DNA of 64,000 nt from assembly GCA_030998015.1 (NCBI GenBank), contig JARWMV010000014.1, positions 1 through 64,000 of the forward strand, given 5' to 3'. The notes beneath the pieces are model-generated. The model was not told the origin of the DNA. It saw only the letters and a program-made list of their open reading frames with translations, and made no database searches. Positions 40,559-52,542 of this stretch are shown piece after piece (within the stretch, counting starts at the first letter, position 1; every line of letters starts with the position of its first letter). This stretch comes from Ceratorhiza oryzae-sativae (lineage: Eukaryota > Basidiomycota > Agaricomycetes > Cantharellales > Ceratobasidiaceae). The position numbers and the translations under genes are program-made.

Positions 40559-42329
40559 ATGTGGAAACCTGCTGGAAAGTGAGTATGCTGATTAAGCCCG
40601 CGTGTAAATACTTAAAAACGAGTAACAGGGCCATTACGGGTACAAACGATATTCCTCTGGTGAGTAACCTGAAGCTCGAGTTGATCCGATATTGAGTCTT
40701 TCGAAGGGAAACAAGCGTCGTTTTGGACCTGCAGTTATAGAGGATGCACCGAGGGCAGAGATTGCTCAGGCTTCTCCAGGAGCTTTTCCCCGTATGTCGA
40801 GTAGCCGAGATTCGGAATCTGGGTCGAACGACAACCCAAAGCCACCAGCTCCATCAGGTATGGACTTTTTATTCTCTTGCTGAGCCGTCGTTAACCAGAA
40901 GGAAGATTCGGATGCAACTCGCAAGCGCAAGAGTCGCTGGGGGGAGGCTAAAACCGATCAAGCAGGGCTACCAACTGCAATCTCATCGAGTGGAGTATCC
41001 CAGCGGGAGTTGGATAACTACGCGATTCAAATCCGGTTGAACGAGATCAATCGCAAGCTTCAAACGAACAGTTTCATTCCTCCAGAGCGGGAAAGGTGCG
41101 TCATGAGGTAATCACTCCCAGCTCATAATAAATCTTCCCCCACCGCTAGATCACCATCCCCTCCTCCAACATACGATGCCCATGGTAGACGCACGAATAC
41201 ACGCGAGGTTCGATACCGGAAAAAACTCGAAGAAGAGCGGGTTCGACTCATAGATCGTGCTCTAAAATCCGATCCGAACTTTCATCCCCCAGCGGAATAC
41301 CACCAACAAAAAAAGTCACTGCGCCCACAAGACAAAGTATACATTCCAGTCAAGGAGTTTCCAGAGATAAACTTCTTTGGCCTGCTGGTTGGTCCTCGCG
41401 GGAACTCTCTGAAGAAAATGGAGAAAGAGTCTGGTGCCAAAATTAGCATACGAGGCAAGGGAAGCGTGAAAGAGGGAAAGGGTCGGCCTGATGCATACGC
41501 TGACGATAGCGAGGAGGACCTTCACTGCTTGGTTATGGCTGATTCAGAAGATAAAGTTGCTGCTTGCGTTGCGCTCATTAATAAGGTTATTGAAACGGTA
41601 AGTCTTAGCCTTCCGCCTGTGAACACTGTTGACCATTTTTCAATCGATCCATAGGCGGCATCCACTCCAGAAGGGCAGAATGATCACAAGCGAAACCAAC
41701 TTCGAGAGCTTGCTGCGCTTAACGGCACACTCCGTGACGACGAAAATCAGATTTGTCAAAACTGCGGAGGGGTCGGCCATCGAAAGTATGATTGCTCAGA
41801 GCAGCGCAATTTTACCGCTAACATCATATGTCGCGTTTGTGGTAATGCTGGCCACATGGCGCGCGACTGCACCTCTCGTCGTGGCGATCCCAATGGTTTT
41901 GGGCCTCCGAGCGTACCAGGGGGACCCATGCCACCCTACGTTGCAGCCAGCGCCAGCCAGTCCAACAACAGGGCGTTCGATTCCGAATACGCATCGCTCA
42001 TGGCTGAGCTGGGCGAAGGCGGGGCGTCTTCTAGCCGCACGGGCGATCGTGGGCCTTGGAGCCGTGATGGTGGTCTCGGCGGTCAAGCGCCTGGTATGGA
42101 GTCTGGTAGCAACATACCTCCGTGGCGGCGCCCAGAAATGTGGCAAACTCCGACCGTGAATCAGGGATATCGACCACCTTACGGGGGCTTAGGAGGTGCG
42201 GGCTACCCAGGTGCGTCACCTTGGGCGCAGGCGGGATATCAACAGTACCCTGCTGCGGGAGGGGGTGATGCCACAGCGTACGCGCAATATTATCAGTCAC
42301 TCGGTTATCCCAGTCAGGGTTCACAGTAA
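40559..42329 (+). CDS. MSL5: Branchpoint-bridging protein (Msl5/SF1)
   Basis: Exons about 40,559-40,578, 40,629-40,659, 40,707-40,857, 40,906-41,095, 41,150-41,597 and 41,655-42,329. It starts MWKPAGK then [10 protein letters not shown], as in fungal [12 protein letters not shown] is the U2AF-binding-like N-terminal motif. The KH-QUA2 RNA-binding domain contains [19 protein letters not shown] (about 41,361-41,417) and [10 protein letters not shown]. Two CCHC knuckles follow: [14 protein letters not shown] and [14 protein letters not shown] (41,757-41,870). The tail is Gly/Pro/Tyr-rich and low complexity. It recognises the intron branch sequence in early spliceosomes. The exon 3/4 junction is inferred (acceptor near 40,905). 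Confidence 0.95.
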
Positions 42330-42527
42330 ACGGATGTGACATGATCCCTAGCTTGCGAATGTACTTTGTCACACTAATCTTTTGTTCCGCCAGAAGTATA
42401 GTCTCTGAGTGATTACTGAAAATTTGAGTTGTCCGAAAGAACATAAGATAGGTGAATGAGGTTCGGGACGGAGATTTGTCAGGGGAAAGCCTATAGAACA
42501 CATTTACTCCAGAAGATGGTGACACTA

Positions 42528-44114
42528 GGCCACACAAGATTTGCAGGCACGTGACAAGCGTTCCGTGAACGAGCACGGCTCACAAATGTGGAACTGTAAA
42601 AATAAAACAAAAATATACTTGAATGTGTGCATACATATACATTGTGCATGGGAATTGTTGAGAGAAATCACCCATGAATGAATGAGGTGTGAAATGAACA
42701 CACCAAAATAGCCCTGCAAATCTTTCATGACTTGCATTTGCCAACAACCACTCATTGCCATGAAGTATCATGAGTCCATTAAATACATGAGTATGGGCAT
42801 TAACATGAATTCTGTAGGGTATGCACATGGTCAGGAACACATCTCCTGCCACTAAAGCTAGGATTGTCATTTTGATTGAGTCTACTCACAAGACCTATGC
42901 TGAAGTGGGCCAGGAGGTTGCCTGGGATGGAATAACTGTGTCCCAGATATACAAACAATACCAAAAGTCACATGATTTCACTGCCATGTCCCTTTGGAGT
43001 GGCTGTCTATGCAAATTGACCAAATCCCAAGGAGTGCTTGCTGCCTACAAGCTCACAAAGGGTACAGCCACCAGCACTGCTGAGCTACAGTGCCAGCTTT
43101 TCCCCCATGTCACTGCCAAAACTGCCCAGAGAAGGGTGGGGGATGAAAGACTTGAGTGCTTCAGATGCTGAAATGTACCTTACCTGAAGCCTAGCCCATA
43201 TTTCAGGATGTCTAGGATGGGGTATAGGTCATCTTCTCTGGACACCAGATAATTGGTCTGTTGTTATCTTTTCTGATGCCTCTTGGTTCAAGTTGTTTGG
43301 GTCAGATGGGGCTCCAAAGTGTTGGCAGAAGTGTGGCCAAGCACTAGACCCACATTACACCAATAAGAAGGTGCCTCATGGAAGGGACAGTGTCATGACC
43401 TGGGGCTGTGTCACATAGTGTGGTATTGGGTGAATCAAATGCATCACAGACCAGATGACATCTGCAGGATATGTCAAACTCCTGAACAAACAGTTGCTTG
43501 GGTCCCTCAGTGACCATAATCTTGACCCTCAAGATGTCTTATCTGGTGCAAACAAGATAGGAAGCAGTGGACAAAATTAGTCCAAGAATTTCTTGAGTGG
43601 CATGGGATTGATTCCCTTCCATGGCCAGCTTGCAGCCCCAATATGTACATCATTGAGAATCTTGGGATCATCTGGACCAGCAAGTGCATGCACAAGTGCC
43701 TAGACCCAGCAATGCCAAGGAATTATGGCAATACATTCAAGAAGAGTGGTGCAAGATTGATCAAAAATATTGACCATCTATATGAGTCACTAGCTACAAG
43801 AGTGCAGAAGATGGTTGATGTGAAGGGGGGGAGTACTGAATATTAATATAGTATTTTTATGCATACCACAACTCAGAGATTTGGGTCCCTATTTCCAAAA
43901 GTGGTATTAGGCCACAAAAGATTTGCAGGGCAATTTCAGTGTGTTCATTTCACACCTCATTCATTCATCACTGTTTTCTCTTGACAATCCAAACATACAA
44001 TCTATATGTATGTGTGCATTCAAATATATTTTTGTTTTATTTTTACAGTTCCACATTTGTGAGCAGCACTCATTTGCAGAACACTTGTCATGTGCCTGCA
44101 AATATTTTGTGGCC
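42528..44114 (+). mobile_element. Tc1/mariner element with long inverted ends and TA duplication
   Basis: It is 1,587 bp, from GGCCACACAAGATTTGCAGG to its complement, with TA on both sides (42,526-42,527; 44,115-44,116). The inverted arms are about 195 bp (42,528-42,725 and 43,910-44,114) and are themselves bounded on the inside by another copy of the GCAAATCTT end. It lies about 200 bp downstream of the MSL5 stop. The first 70 bp or so keep CpGs that the right arm has lost. Confidence 0.9.
42821..43846 (+). pseudogene. Tc1-like transposase, inactivated
   Basis: 42,821-43,171 encodes the N-terminal helix-turn-helix (ATKARIVILIESTHKTYAEV, VSQIYKQYQKS). Later frames show the DDE domain: a WKGQCHDLG-like segment near 43,380, then WPACSPNMYIIENL (43,618-43,660) and KIDHLYESLATRVQ-like residues near 43,760-43,810. 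Stops and shifts lie between, so it is not functional as it stands. Confidence 0.82.
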
Positions 44115-44639
44115 TAGTGGATGATACATGAAGTATAACAGGCCTACACATACACAAGCAAACTAAGCAGGGTGAAAACTTGACAAGAATATGCCAAATA
44201 GTACAGATTGAATAACTCTGCAAAATCCATGAGGTGAAATTGGGTGTTGTTTGGTCAAATTATTTCATGGGCTGGCTCATGGTCTCATGAACCCAGATGA
44301 AACCAATTGACTGGTGCAATTAGGGTTTATTGCATCTCATAATGCCATTTGCTGCCCCTTGAATAATTCCACCTACAGATTTTGCCAAGTAGATGTGTGT
44401 GATCCTGTAAGGGATATGTGATATGTGAGCAACTTTATGGTAACTTAGCCAGGCCTGATTGGAACAGGTGGGCTCAGCCCAAGTTTGTAAATGCCAAAAC
44501 TGATAACATGTGGGGCCATGCATAAAATGGCCCTCCTGTAATGACACATATGTAACAACATATATTTATATGCCAGGTACATAGAGGTCTTTTAATGTAG
44601 TGGATCATGCTCACCTTACTCAGCAAAAACCATGGGGAT

Positions 44640-44960
44640 AATGGGGTGCAGTTAGGTGTTGATTATAGGTAATTGCAGTGAATAAACCAGGATTATAGCT
44701 ATAAACCTATTTGAAATTCCCCCAACACATCTCCAAAGTGCCTCCCAGGAGACATGCAGGTTTATAAAGAATGGATTTCACAAATTTCCAAAATTTTGCT
44801 ATAATTTGTGAAATGCTGATTTATAAAAAATGCATTTTTCCTGATGGTTTGAAGCATCAAACAAGGTTTTGGATGCCTAATTGTGCATTCAGGTATACTA
44901 GGGTGAAATTTGACAATAATTCCCAAATCATATTGCTGAGGGCTGTACAGGGGAAGTGAA
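44640..44960 (+). repeat. Interspersed repeat F, copy 2, in gene-free repeat DNA
   Basis: Matches the reverse complement of 31,560-31,990 (GTTGATTATAGG, AAACCAGGATTATAG, CCAAAGTGC) and has its own inverted pair GATTTCACAAATT / AATTTGTGAAAT near 44,770-44,820. The neighbouring stretch 44,117-44,640 holds no recognisable gene and is CpG-poor. Confidence 0.55.
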
Positions 44961-45127
44961 GCTGAAGAGCCCACCAAGGAAAAGAAGCAACAGTATGAGA
45001 TCAAACCCCCCAGGCAGCACAGCCACTGCCCCACTTCCAACACCCAACCATGGCCACAATCAACCAACTGCACCATATCCAGTAGCTTTCAGGAAAACCC
45101 TTGGCATCACCACTCTGAACATGCAGC

Positions 45128-45700
45128 TTACATGATTATGTATGTCTCAATGAACATGACAGGTTCTCCAGATGCAGACCAAGTCCATTCTGGCTTAAAT
45201 GTACATAAATAATCCAATTCTTGTAAGAGGTCCTTAAAGAATTCTCTACACCCAATAGATGGATATTTAATGTGCATTACATGGGGATGAGGATGTTCAT
45301 ATATCCTCCTACCTACAGCTCTAACTAACCTTCTCCTCTCTGCTATCTCTGGATGCATCCTTGCTAGGTTTGTCATTCTAGTAGCAGCAGGTTGGTAAGT
45401 CAGATGCCTTTGCTCTCTGGGAGTAAGAGCAATATATGAACTAGATCCACTAGGAAGGATGGGCAAATATTGTTCATAATCTACAGTATCTTGGTAATGA
45501 TAACTATAGTCTGATTGTACATGCCTACCTCCTGCATCACTTCCTACCATGGAATCTGATGCATAAGGATCTTCAGGTGGTAATGGGTGGTGAGTACTGT
45601 CCCAAAAACTTCCAGGGACATGCACAGACATATTTGAAGTACTGGCCATAACAGTTCTTCTCCAATTCAAGATGAATTTGTACTTAGGAATAATTTTCAA
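45128..45700 (-). CDS. Unrecognised 190-codon ORF in repeat DNA
   Basis: An intact frame on the minus strand. The likely start is MASTSNMSVHVPGSFWD (about 45,651) within the longer open frame. The sequence is Tyr/Ser/His-rich, with PEIAERRRLVRAVGRRIY near the middle and a hydrophobic/aromatic end (FKPEWTWSASGEPVMFIE). No family recognised. It stands out because surrounding DNA is stop-ridden and CpG-free. It may belong with the ORF at 45,817-46,122 upstream on the same strand, with LTR C copy 4 cutting off anything further 5'. Confidence 0.45.
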   Translation of the reverse strand: MKIIPKYKFILNWRRTVMASTSNMSVHVPGSFWDSTHHPLPPEDPYASDSMVGSDAGGRHVQSDYSYHYQDTVDYEQYLPILPSGSSSYIALTPREQRHLTYQPAATRMTNLARMHPEIAERRRLVRAVGRRIYEHPHPHVMHIKYPSIGCREFFKDLLQELDYLCTFKPEWTWSASGEPVMFIETYIIM

Positions 45701-45816
45701 AATATGTTTCAGTTACAAATTGATAAATGGCTTGATAAACTGTATCCCAGTAGCTGGTATGGGGAGACCAGAAAGACCTAATAAATGTGTGTTGAACTTT
45801 TATTGGTTGTGGTTGA

Positions 45817-46122
45817 TCAGGAAGATTGAATATAGACTTCAAATTCAAGTCCAGCACTTAGAGCACTTGATACTGAATTTATTGGAATATATGGCCTATA
45901 ATTCCTAAAGGTAAATGTCAGAGTAATATGTGGGGGTGGACCACCAGTACTACTATAACCTAAAACAGTAATTGTAGGGTTTGGGGCTTGAATCCAGACA
46001 GGATCTATCTCAAGAGCCCAAGATATGTTGTTGTATTCTGTGGTAAGAAAGGTATTTCTATACACAGAGTGGTCAAAATTGAGAAATTCTGTTTTGGGCA
46101 ATAGATTGACCAAAAATGGCAA
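45817..46122 (-). CDS. Unrecognised 101-codon ORF, possible partner of 45,128-45,700
   Basis: Minus-strand frame with WALEIDPVWIQAPNPTITVL and GGPPPHITLTFTFRNYRPYIP, a beta-rich looking sequence. It starts 48 bp from the edge of LTR C copy 4 (46,170), so it may be the truncated 3' part of a larger gene. No domain recognised. Confidence 0.4.
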   Translation of the reverse strand: MPFLVNLLPKTEFLNFDHSVYRNTFLTTEYNNISWALEIDPVWIQAPNPTITVLGYSSTGGPPPHITLTFTFRNYRPYIPINSVSSALSAGLEFEVYIQSS

Positions 46123-46169
46123 TGTTAGTTGATGGTTACTTGATGTAAGGACCTGGGTTGCTTCACCAA

Positions 46170-47477
46170 TGTTATGGGTCAGGGTACACTTGAATATCTA
46201 GAGCTTAAGCAAATGTAGATATGTTAGTATACACTAATCATACTCAATACTTCTTAGACTAGAGTAAGAAGGCTCAAAGTAGTTGCAATGCAATCAAGTA
46301 ACACTCAAGGTAGTCTTAATCTTTCACAGTGTAAACTGACTAATTTATAGGTATAAAGAGCAAGACTACTATGGTCAGGTTCCCTTAGATATCTTAAATG
46401 TAGTTCAGCCCTAGTTGCTTGGACTAACTGATACTAATCTTAATACTAGACTTAAGCAATAGCTTATAGGATAGATGGTGGGCTGCCTAATGTGTGTACT
46501 TCCTCAGCTACAGGTACTTAGATTTCCTCTAATAGCTGGTACTTAATGTCACGCTCAATCAGGCAATATTGTATCCTTATATATCTCTGTATATAAGATA
46601 CAATGAATCAGACAGTATATAACTAATATGGTACTTTATTCCTCAGTACTAGTTATATAAGAAATCACACACAGACAAGAGAAATAGAAAGAGAAAAAGA
46701 AAACCAATAACCAGTCTGGGTTGAGTAAGAGGAGGTGGTCTGGAAGGGCCTCAGAGGAGGTCCTTTTATACCCTGAGGAGGGCATTCCAGAGCCAAATAG
46801 ATACATGCATGCCAGTGCAATCATCAAAAGAGGGTACTGCTATACTTGGGGTACACCCTAGCCCAGTATAGGATAAGAGAGTAAAGACAGGGTGTGGATC
46901 AAAGGCATTGATGCATCTGAGACCTGCTATTGGCTTGTAGATCATATTATCATAGTATATACATGTAATGAACAGAGGCTACATCTCAGTGAGTCATAAA
47001 GTGAGTCAAAGAAGCTTCTGGATCAATTTGGAAGGCTCTCCTGACTGACTGGAGTCATTAGATCCTGATTGATGGTCCAGTAAGATTCTAATGATCTCCA
47101 GGCCATTCTGGCATGAGGATCTTGGTGGATCGCAATGATATTTGGGTAGCAGATACTGCCGAAGATTAGCTATCGATAGAGCATAAGATCGCTTTGATAG
47201 CATAAGCGGTCGCCAAGATATGAGCAGTGCAATGTTGTAATCAATATCTCCTGATAAGGGGAAATATTGCAACCTCTGTATCTCTCTGAAATCTTAGTTT
47301 AAAAACTTAATAAAATATGGGTTGGAAAGCAGGAAATTTGTACTGCTTAATGGAACTGGAAATAGTACAATTTGGAGTGCATACAAATTCAAGTATTTCA
47401 CAAATTAATTACAGAGGCATTGCTTGAGGTTGGCAGAGCAGACTAAAATAATAGAAATATGTTAGTGATCCATAACA
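46170..47477 (-). repeat. Solo LTR family C, copy 4, mismatched flanks
   Basis: Full length, 1,308 bp, TGTTATGGGTCAGGG to CATAACA. The flanks differ: ACCAA at left, GTGAG at right. The right side is exactly a truncated LTR of family B, whose expected site would read GTGAG. The left partner has been replaced, so this copy likely took part in an inter-element recombination. Confidence 0.9.
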
Positions 47478-47874
47478 GTGAGGAGCAAATTATCACATGA
47501 CCTCAGTGCTTAAATCATGTGACCCTGGGACCTTGCACAGCTCTATAAGATTTGGAGCTGCAACAACCCTAAGAGCAACTTACATAAGGGTTATAGACTA
47601 TCATGTGAGCCATCAACACTGTTTATTCATGGTCAAGCCACTCACATGACCTGTAAACACTGCAGACTGTGGAAAAGTCTGACTTGCACCTTGGGGAGTA
47701 TATAAGAAATGGGAAGCAAGCTGGAGGACCTCAGCTTGCTTTATATTGTCCACCACAGGGACCTTGGCCATACACTGTAGAATAGAGACATGCAATAGAT
47801 AGAAATAGACAACACAACCAATGTAGCCACTACATAAGGAAGACCAAAGGATAGTAATCAGGGGGGTCTCAACA
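47478..47874 (+). repeat. 3' half of a decayed LTR of family B
   Basis: Starts within GTGAGGAGCAAATTATCACATGACC and ends GGGGGGTCTCAACA, matching the second half of the LTR at 26,769-27,540, including CTATAAGATT near 47,543 and ATATAAGAAATGGG near 47,700. The 5' half is absent at the boundary with LTR C copy 4. 47,875-48,079 has no recognised gene. Confidence 0.8.
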
Positions 47875-48079
47875 AAAACCTTCAGCTTCTGAATGAGACT
47901 TCTCTTGGGGCTGCAGCACCTGAGTTGTGTCACATGAAAAGAGATTGGCTCAAACCTGAGTGGAATACTATAAGTATCACAACTGTAGCTATGCATTGTA
48001 GTATTATCACCCAGGTGCCTATGGGTAAACTTAGATCCACTTGTAATGCACCAGTTTTAGGTCTGCTACATATGTACCT

Positions 48080-48224
48080 TAGAGATGTTGTGCCAGAATT
48101 CCTGCATTCTGGCATTGAGGGTAACTCAATTGTAGAAGCAGCTCAGAAGTGCTGATTGGTAAGCTGATGGAATAGAGTTACCCTTGAAGCCAGAATGCAG
48201 GAATTCTGGCACAACATCTCTCTA
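48080..48224. mobile_element. hAT-type MITE with 8-bp duplication ATGTACCT
   Basis: 145 bp with ends TAGAGATGTTGTGCC and its complement. It folds almost completely into a hairpin with arms of about 50 bp. ATGTACCT flanks it at 48,072-48,079 and 48,225-48,232. An 8-bp duplication and TAGAG ends are hAT hallmarks. Its inner arm resembles the palindrome at 1-100. Confidence 0.88.
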
Positions 48225-48589
48225 ATGTACCTATGGGCTTCAATAAGTGTATAGTGGTGCTGTTGCAAAGCTTATCCCTCTATCAAAAATCTGGAATCTG
48301 GTTATGCAAAACCAGTGCTGTGTAGCAAGAATTATCATGCACAGAATGGTATAGATCAATGCCATTCTTTAGCCTTTGCAGCTCATGCCTTGCAGGATTC
48401 TGTGGAGACTAAGGATCAAAATGGGTGGCCCAGGTTGCCATGTGGGTAATCCTGCAGGTGCAAAGATGGGTTGGGTGGAGCCTGGTTTGCACAGCCTGCA
48501 AGACTCTCTGCACAGGTGATAAACATGGGTGTCATCTAGGGAGACCATACTTGTATTTAGACAGAAAATATATTTTTTATTTACATGTG

Positions 48590-51500
48590 AGACTCAATAA
48601 TTTGGGCAACATTTTCAAGCTCTGGGAGCAAGGGGGTGCCATACCATGATCCAATGGCCATCTGAGCTTGGAATGTGCATGATGACATACAGTGCTGGAG
48701 GTGGTTCATCATCAACTGACCCCCTGAGAATGCATGCTCAGTGTCAACCAACTAAGCTGAGGTGCATGTCATTTCTAGGATACTCAAGCAGAGAGCACAG
48801 ATGAACTTACCAGGTACAGTCAATAGATCCAGAGCCAGGCAGGCAACACAAGGGCAGTGCTCCAGCTTGGAGTCCCAGTAAGAAAGCACCCTGCCATATT
48901 GTGAGATGATGTAAGAGGACACAACTGGAGTCTTGAGATACTCTTGGATTGAGTTGCATTCAAGATGGGTTGGCAGCAACAAGGTTGAAGTGTGGTGCTG
49001 GGTCCAAATACCACCACTAGCCTATATGCATCAAGTTGAGTGTAGTTGCTGGCAGACTTGAGATAAATCTTACCCTTACCATTTGCTGGGGGCAGCTACT
49101 CTGGGTGGTTTGGGGGTACAGAGAGTTGAACCACCTGACAAGGTGATTGCAGATTAGCTCACTAGGAAACTGTTACAGGTCAGGGTACACTTGAATATCT
49201 AGAGCTTAAGCAAATGTAGATATGTTAGTATACACTAATTGTACTCAATACTTCTTAGACTAGAGTAAGAAGGCTCAATGTAGTTGCAATGCAATCAAGT
49301 AACACTCAAGGTAGTCTTAATCTTTCACAGTGTAAACTGACTAATTTATAGGTATAAACAGCAAGACTACTATGGTCAGGTTCCCTTAGATATCTTAAAT
49401 GTAGTTCAGCCCTAGTTGCTTGGACTAACTAATACTAATCTTAATACTAGACTTTAAGCAGTAGCTTATAGGATAGATGGTGGGCTGCCTAATGCATGTA
49501 CTTCCTCAGCTACAGGTACTTAGATTTCCTCTAATAGCTGGTACTTAATGTCATGCTCAATCAGGCAATATTGTATCCTGATATATCTCTGTATAGAAGA
49601 TACAATGAATCAGACAATATATAACTAATATGGTACTTTATTCCTCAGTACTAGTTATATAACAAATCACACACAGACAAGAGAAATAGAAAGAGAAAAA
49701 GGAAACCAATAACCAGTCTGGGTTGAGTAGAGGAGTGAAGGGGGGTGGTCTGGAAGGGCCTCAAAGGAGGTCCTTTTATACCCTGAGGAGGGCATTCCAG
49801 AGCCAAATAGATACATGCATGCCAGTGCAATCATCAAAAGAGGGTACTGCTATACTTGTGGTACACCCTAGCCCAGTATAGGATAAGAGAGTAAAGACAG
49901 GGTGTGGATCAAAGGCATTGATGCATCTGAGATCCTCGGGCCATTCCGGTGCGAGGATCCAGCGGATCGCGACGATCTTCGGGCAGCAGATACCGCCGAA
50001 GATTAGCTATCGATAGAGCATAAAATCGCTCTGATAGAGTAAGCGGTTGCCAAGATATGGGCAGTGCGATGTTGTAATCAATATCTCCTGATAAGAGGAA
50101 ATATTGTAACCTCTGTATCTCTCTGAGATCTTATTGTAAAAACTTAATAAAATATGCATTGGAGAGCGGGAAATTTGTACTATTTAATAGAATGGAAAAT
50201 AGTACAATTTGGAGTGCATACAAATTCAAGTATTTCACAAATTAATTACAGAGGCATTGCTTGAGGTTGGCAGAGCAGACCAAAATAATAGAAAATGTTA
50301 GTGATCCATAACAGAAACCCACAATCTGCAAACCACTTCAGTTTGCAGTCAGAGCACATTACTAGTTGAATTTGAGTCAGAATAGTGTGAAAAAAAAAAT
50401 CCAAAAGGCATAAAATAACCCACCAACAGCTAGAGTGTATATATCCAACTCCATCATTGAACTCATGTATTTTTCAAACACCTGGAGTGCAGCTTCAGCT
50501 GCAACCTGGGTGATGTGATGGAGTCCACAGTTGAGGACATTGTTGTGGATGTTGCACAGTTGAGAGCAAGGCATCAGGATCTCAGGTAGTGTTTTGTGAA
50601 TGAGTGGGACTTCTGACTGTGAAAAGCAGTCAGTAGGTTCTTGGAAGACCTGTAAAATATACTATAAGCAGGAGTTAGAAGTGCAAAAAATGTATGTAAC
50701 TCAAGCACCTTGCTTAGCTTGGAAGCTAATGCCCACTGCTGGTTGGTCAGGGAATATTTCTTGAGCTTGAAGCATGGGTTGCTGGTGAGCCACTGCACTG
50801 GGGTCCTAAAGTGCAGGTGGCCTGCAATGCATATCCTGTCAGTGTTCCAGTGTGTAGCACAGCATGTTGGGAGTGCTTTTGCATTGCCTTCAAGCTCTGG
50901 ATATTTGTTAACAAGCTCTTCAAAGGCAGTAATGAAAACCAGTGAGTCTTTCACACACCATGCCAGCCCAGATATCTCATTACAGCTGTAAGCTACTTCT
51001 ATCAAGGTAAATAAGATAAAACTAACTTTTGGAATAATTTTCCAAGCACTGGCCACTTCCTCAGGGCTTAAATGCATGCCTGAGGCAGCCATAATGGCAA
51101 TTGCCTGTGTAGTCACTCCCTGTGTGACTCCTATGTTGTGTTCAAGCTTGTTGGGGTTGACATTGTCAGCTGCATCCTTGGGATCTAGGCTTGGATTGTT
51201 AGATTCAGTACTGGGCAGCTGGACTGCTTCATTTGAGGTAGCTGCTGCTTTTATTCAATGTGGGGGAGCTGTAAATAGGGTCATGAATGCCTGTGTAGCA
51301 GTGAATTGTCATTATATATGTGCTGTATGATTATTACAAACACCATACCTTTGCCATTAAATTGATGATATGAGCAAAACACCTGACCTGATCACAAGGG
51401 CCATGAAAGTTGCCAATAAGCTGCTGGAGTTCAGTTACAAGAGTATTGTTATTTGAAGCATTGTCTAGACAAGTGCCCATGAGCTGGTCATGCAGCAGTA

Positions 51501-52542
51501 AGCAATATGTTAATATGATACAGAATAAGTACATTCTAACCTTGTGCACAATTCCATACCATTTCAGGCAGTCATGAATATGTTCTGCCATATAACTGCC
51601 TGTATGCACATCTGTGAGACTGTATCAACAATCATCAGTTGTATGTCTGTAGTGCATATAATATGAGGGTGCAACTTACTGAACAAACTCAAGGATGGCC
51701 TTGTACATAAGTGCTTGTTCATACCAAAACACAATCATGGCCAAGAACAACTGAGACAAAGGACTGGTCCAACCATCAACAGCCAAATGGAGCACACCAT
51801 TTATTGACTGCACATACAAAAATCAAGTAAATATTCTTGCAATTCAGCACAAAAAGGTGACTAGACTTACACCCAGGTGATTCACTGCCTCAAGCAACCC
51901 TGATTGGTAGATATGGAGGGTGTATCTGGAGAGAGTTGCCCCAGTAGGAAGGCAAGTGCCTGGATGAAGCATCTCAACCTCCTGTTGAGCCAGATTGTCA
52001 ACAATGGACTCAAACAGCCTGCAGTCCTGAGCACAGCAAAGAGCAAGGATGGCTTGGTGCCTTGCAGCTGAGTAAGATAGCTGAGGATAGAGTGAGGTGT
52101 CAGTGGGAATCAGAATTCCCCTCTGATGATTGCAAGCACATGCTGTGCTTATGAGATTCTGGGTTCTGTTGCCAGTATGAAGGTGCTCACAAAACTGAGA
52201 CATGTGGTGGGGAGAGTTGAACCAACAGTCAAAGTGAAGTATAAGCTTGTTGGGCTTGCCAAGACCATCAAAGTGCCACTTGAGTGCAACATTGTAGCAA
52301 TCATACACATTAGAGTGCCAGCCCTGGTGCTCAGCATCTAAAAATAAAAGGTTCAGCACTAAGGCTGTCAAGCATTGATGGATGAGAGATGTACCTAAGA
52401 TGTTTGAGTTGGTTTTGTCCCAGACTTCAGCATTGCTTGTTGCACTGAGAACTTTACAATGCTTTAGACAATGATGAACAGGCTCATCTGGAGCAGGATG
52501 GGTAGCAGAGGGCAGTTTGGAGGGGGGTTCAGTTGTAGACAT
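48590..52542 (-). pseudogene. hAT transposase, broken and interrupted by an LTR
   Basis: N-terminal part 52,542-51,844 (starts MSTTEPPSKLPSATHPAPDE; FDCWFNSPHHMSQFCEHL). Catalytic-core pieces 51,609-51,334 (CLDNASNNNTLVTELQQLIG, CFAHIINLMAKV) and 51,116-50,574 (TCCATHWNTDRICIAGHL). After the LTR the C-terminal dimerisation domain follows at 48,982-48,590 (YLKTPVVSS, VLSYWDSKLEHCP, an EHAFSGG motif, MSS and GSWYGTPLLP). Some joins may be introns, but stops show decay. Confidence 0.85.
49171..50313 (-). repeat. Solo LTR family C, copy 5, GAAAC duplication, internal deletion
   Basis: 1,143 bp, from TGTTACAGGTCAGGG to CCATAACA. GAAAC lies at 49,166-49,170 and 50,314-50,318. About 165 bp are missing relative to the 1,308-bp copies, at the ATGCATCTGAGA/TCCTCGG junction near 49,933. 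The part after the deletion is unusually CpG-rich. It is inserted in the hAT transposase. Confidence 0.93.
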
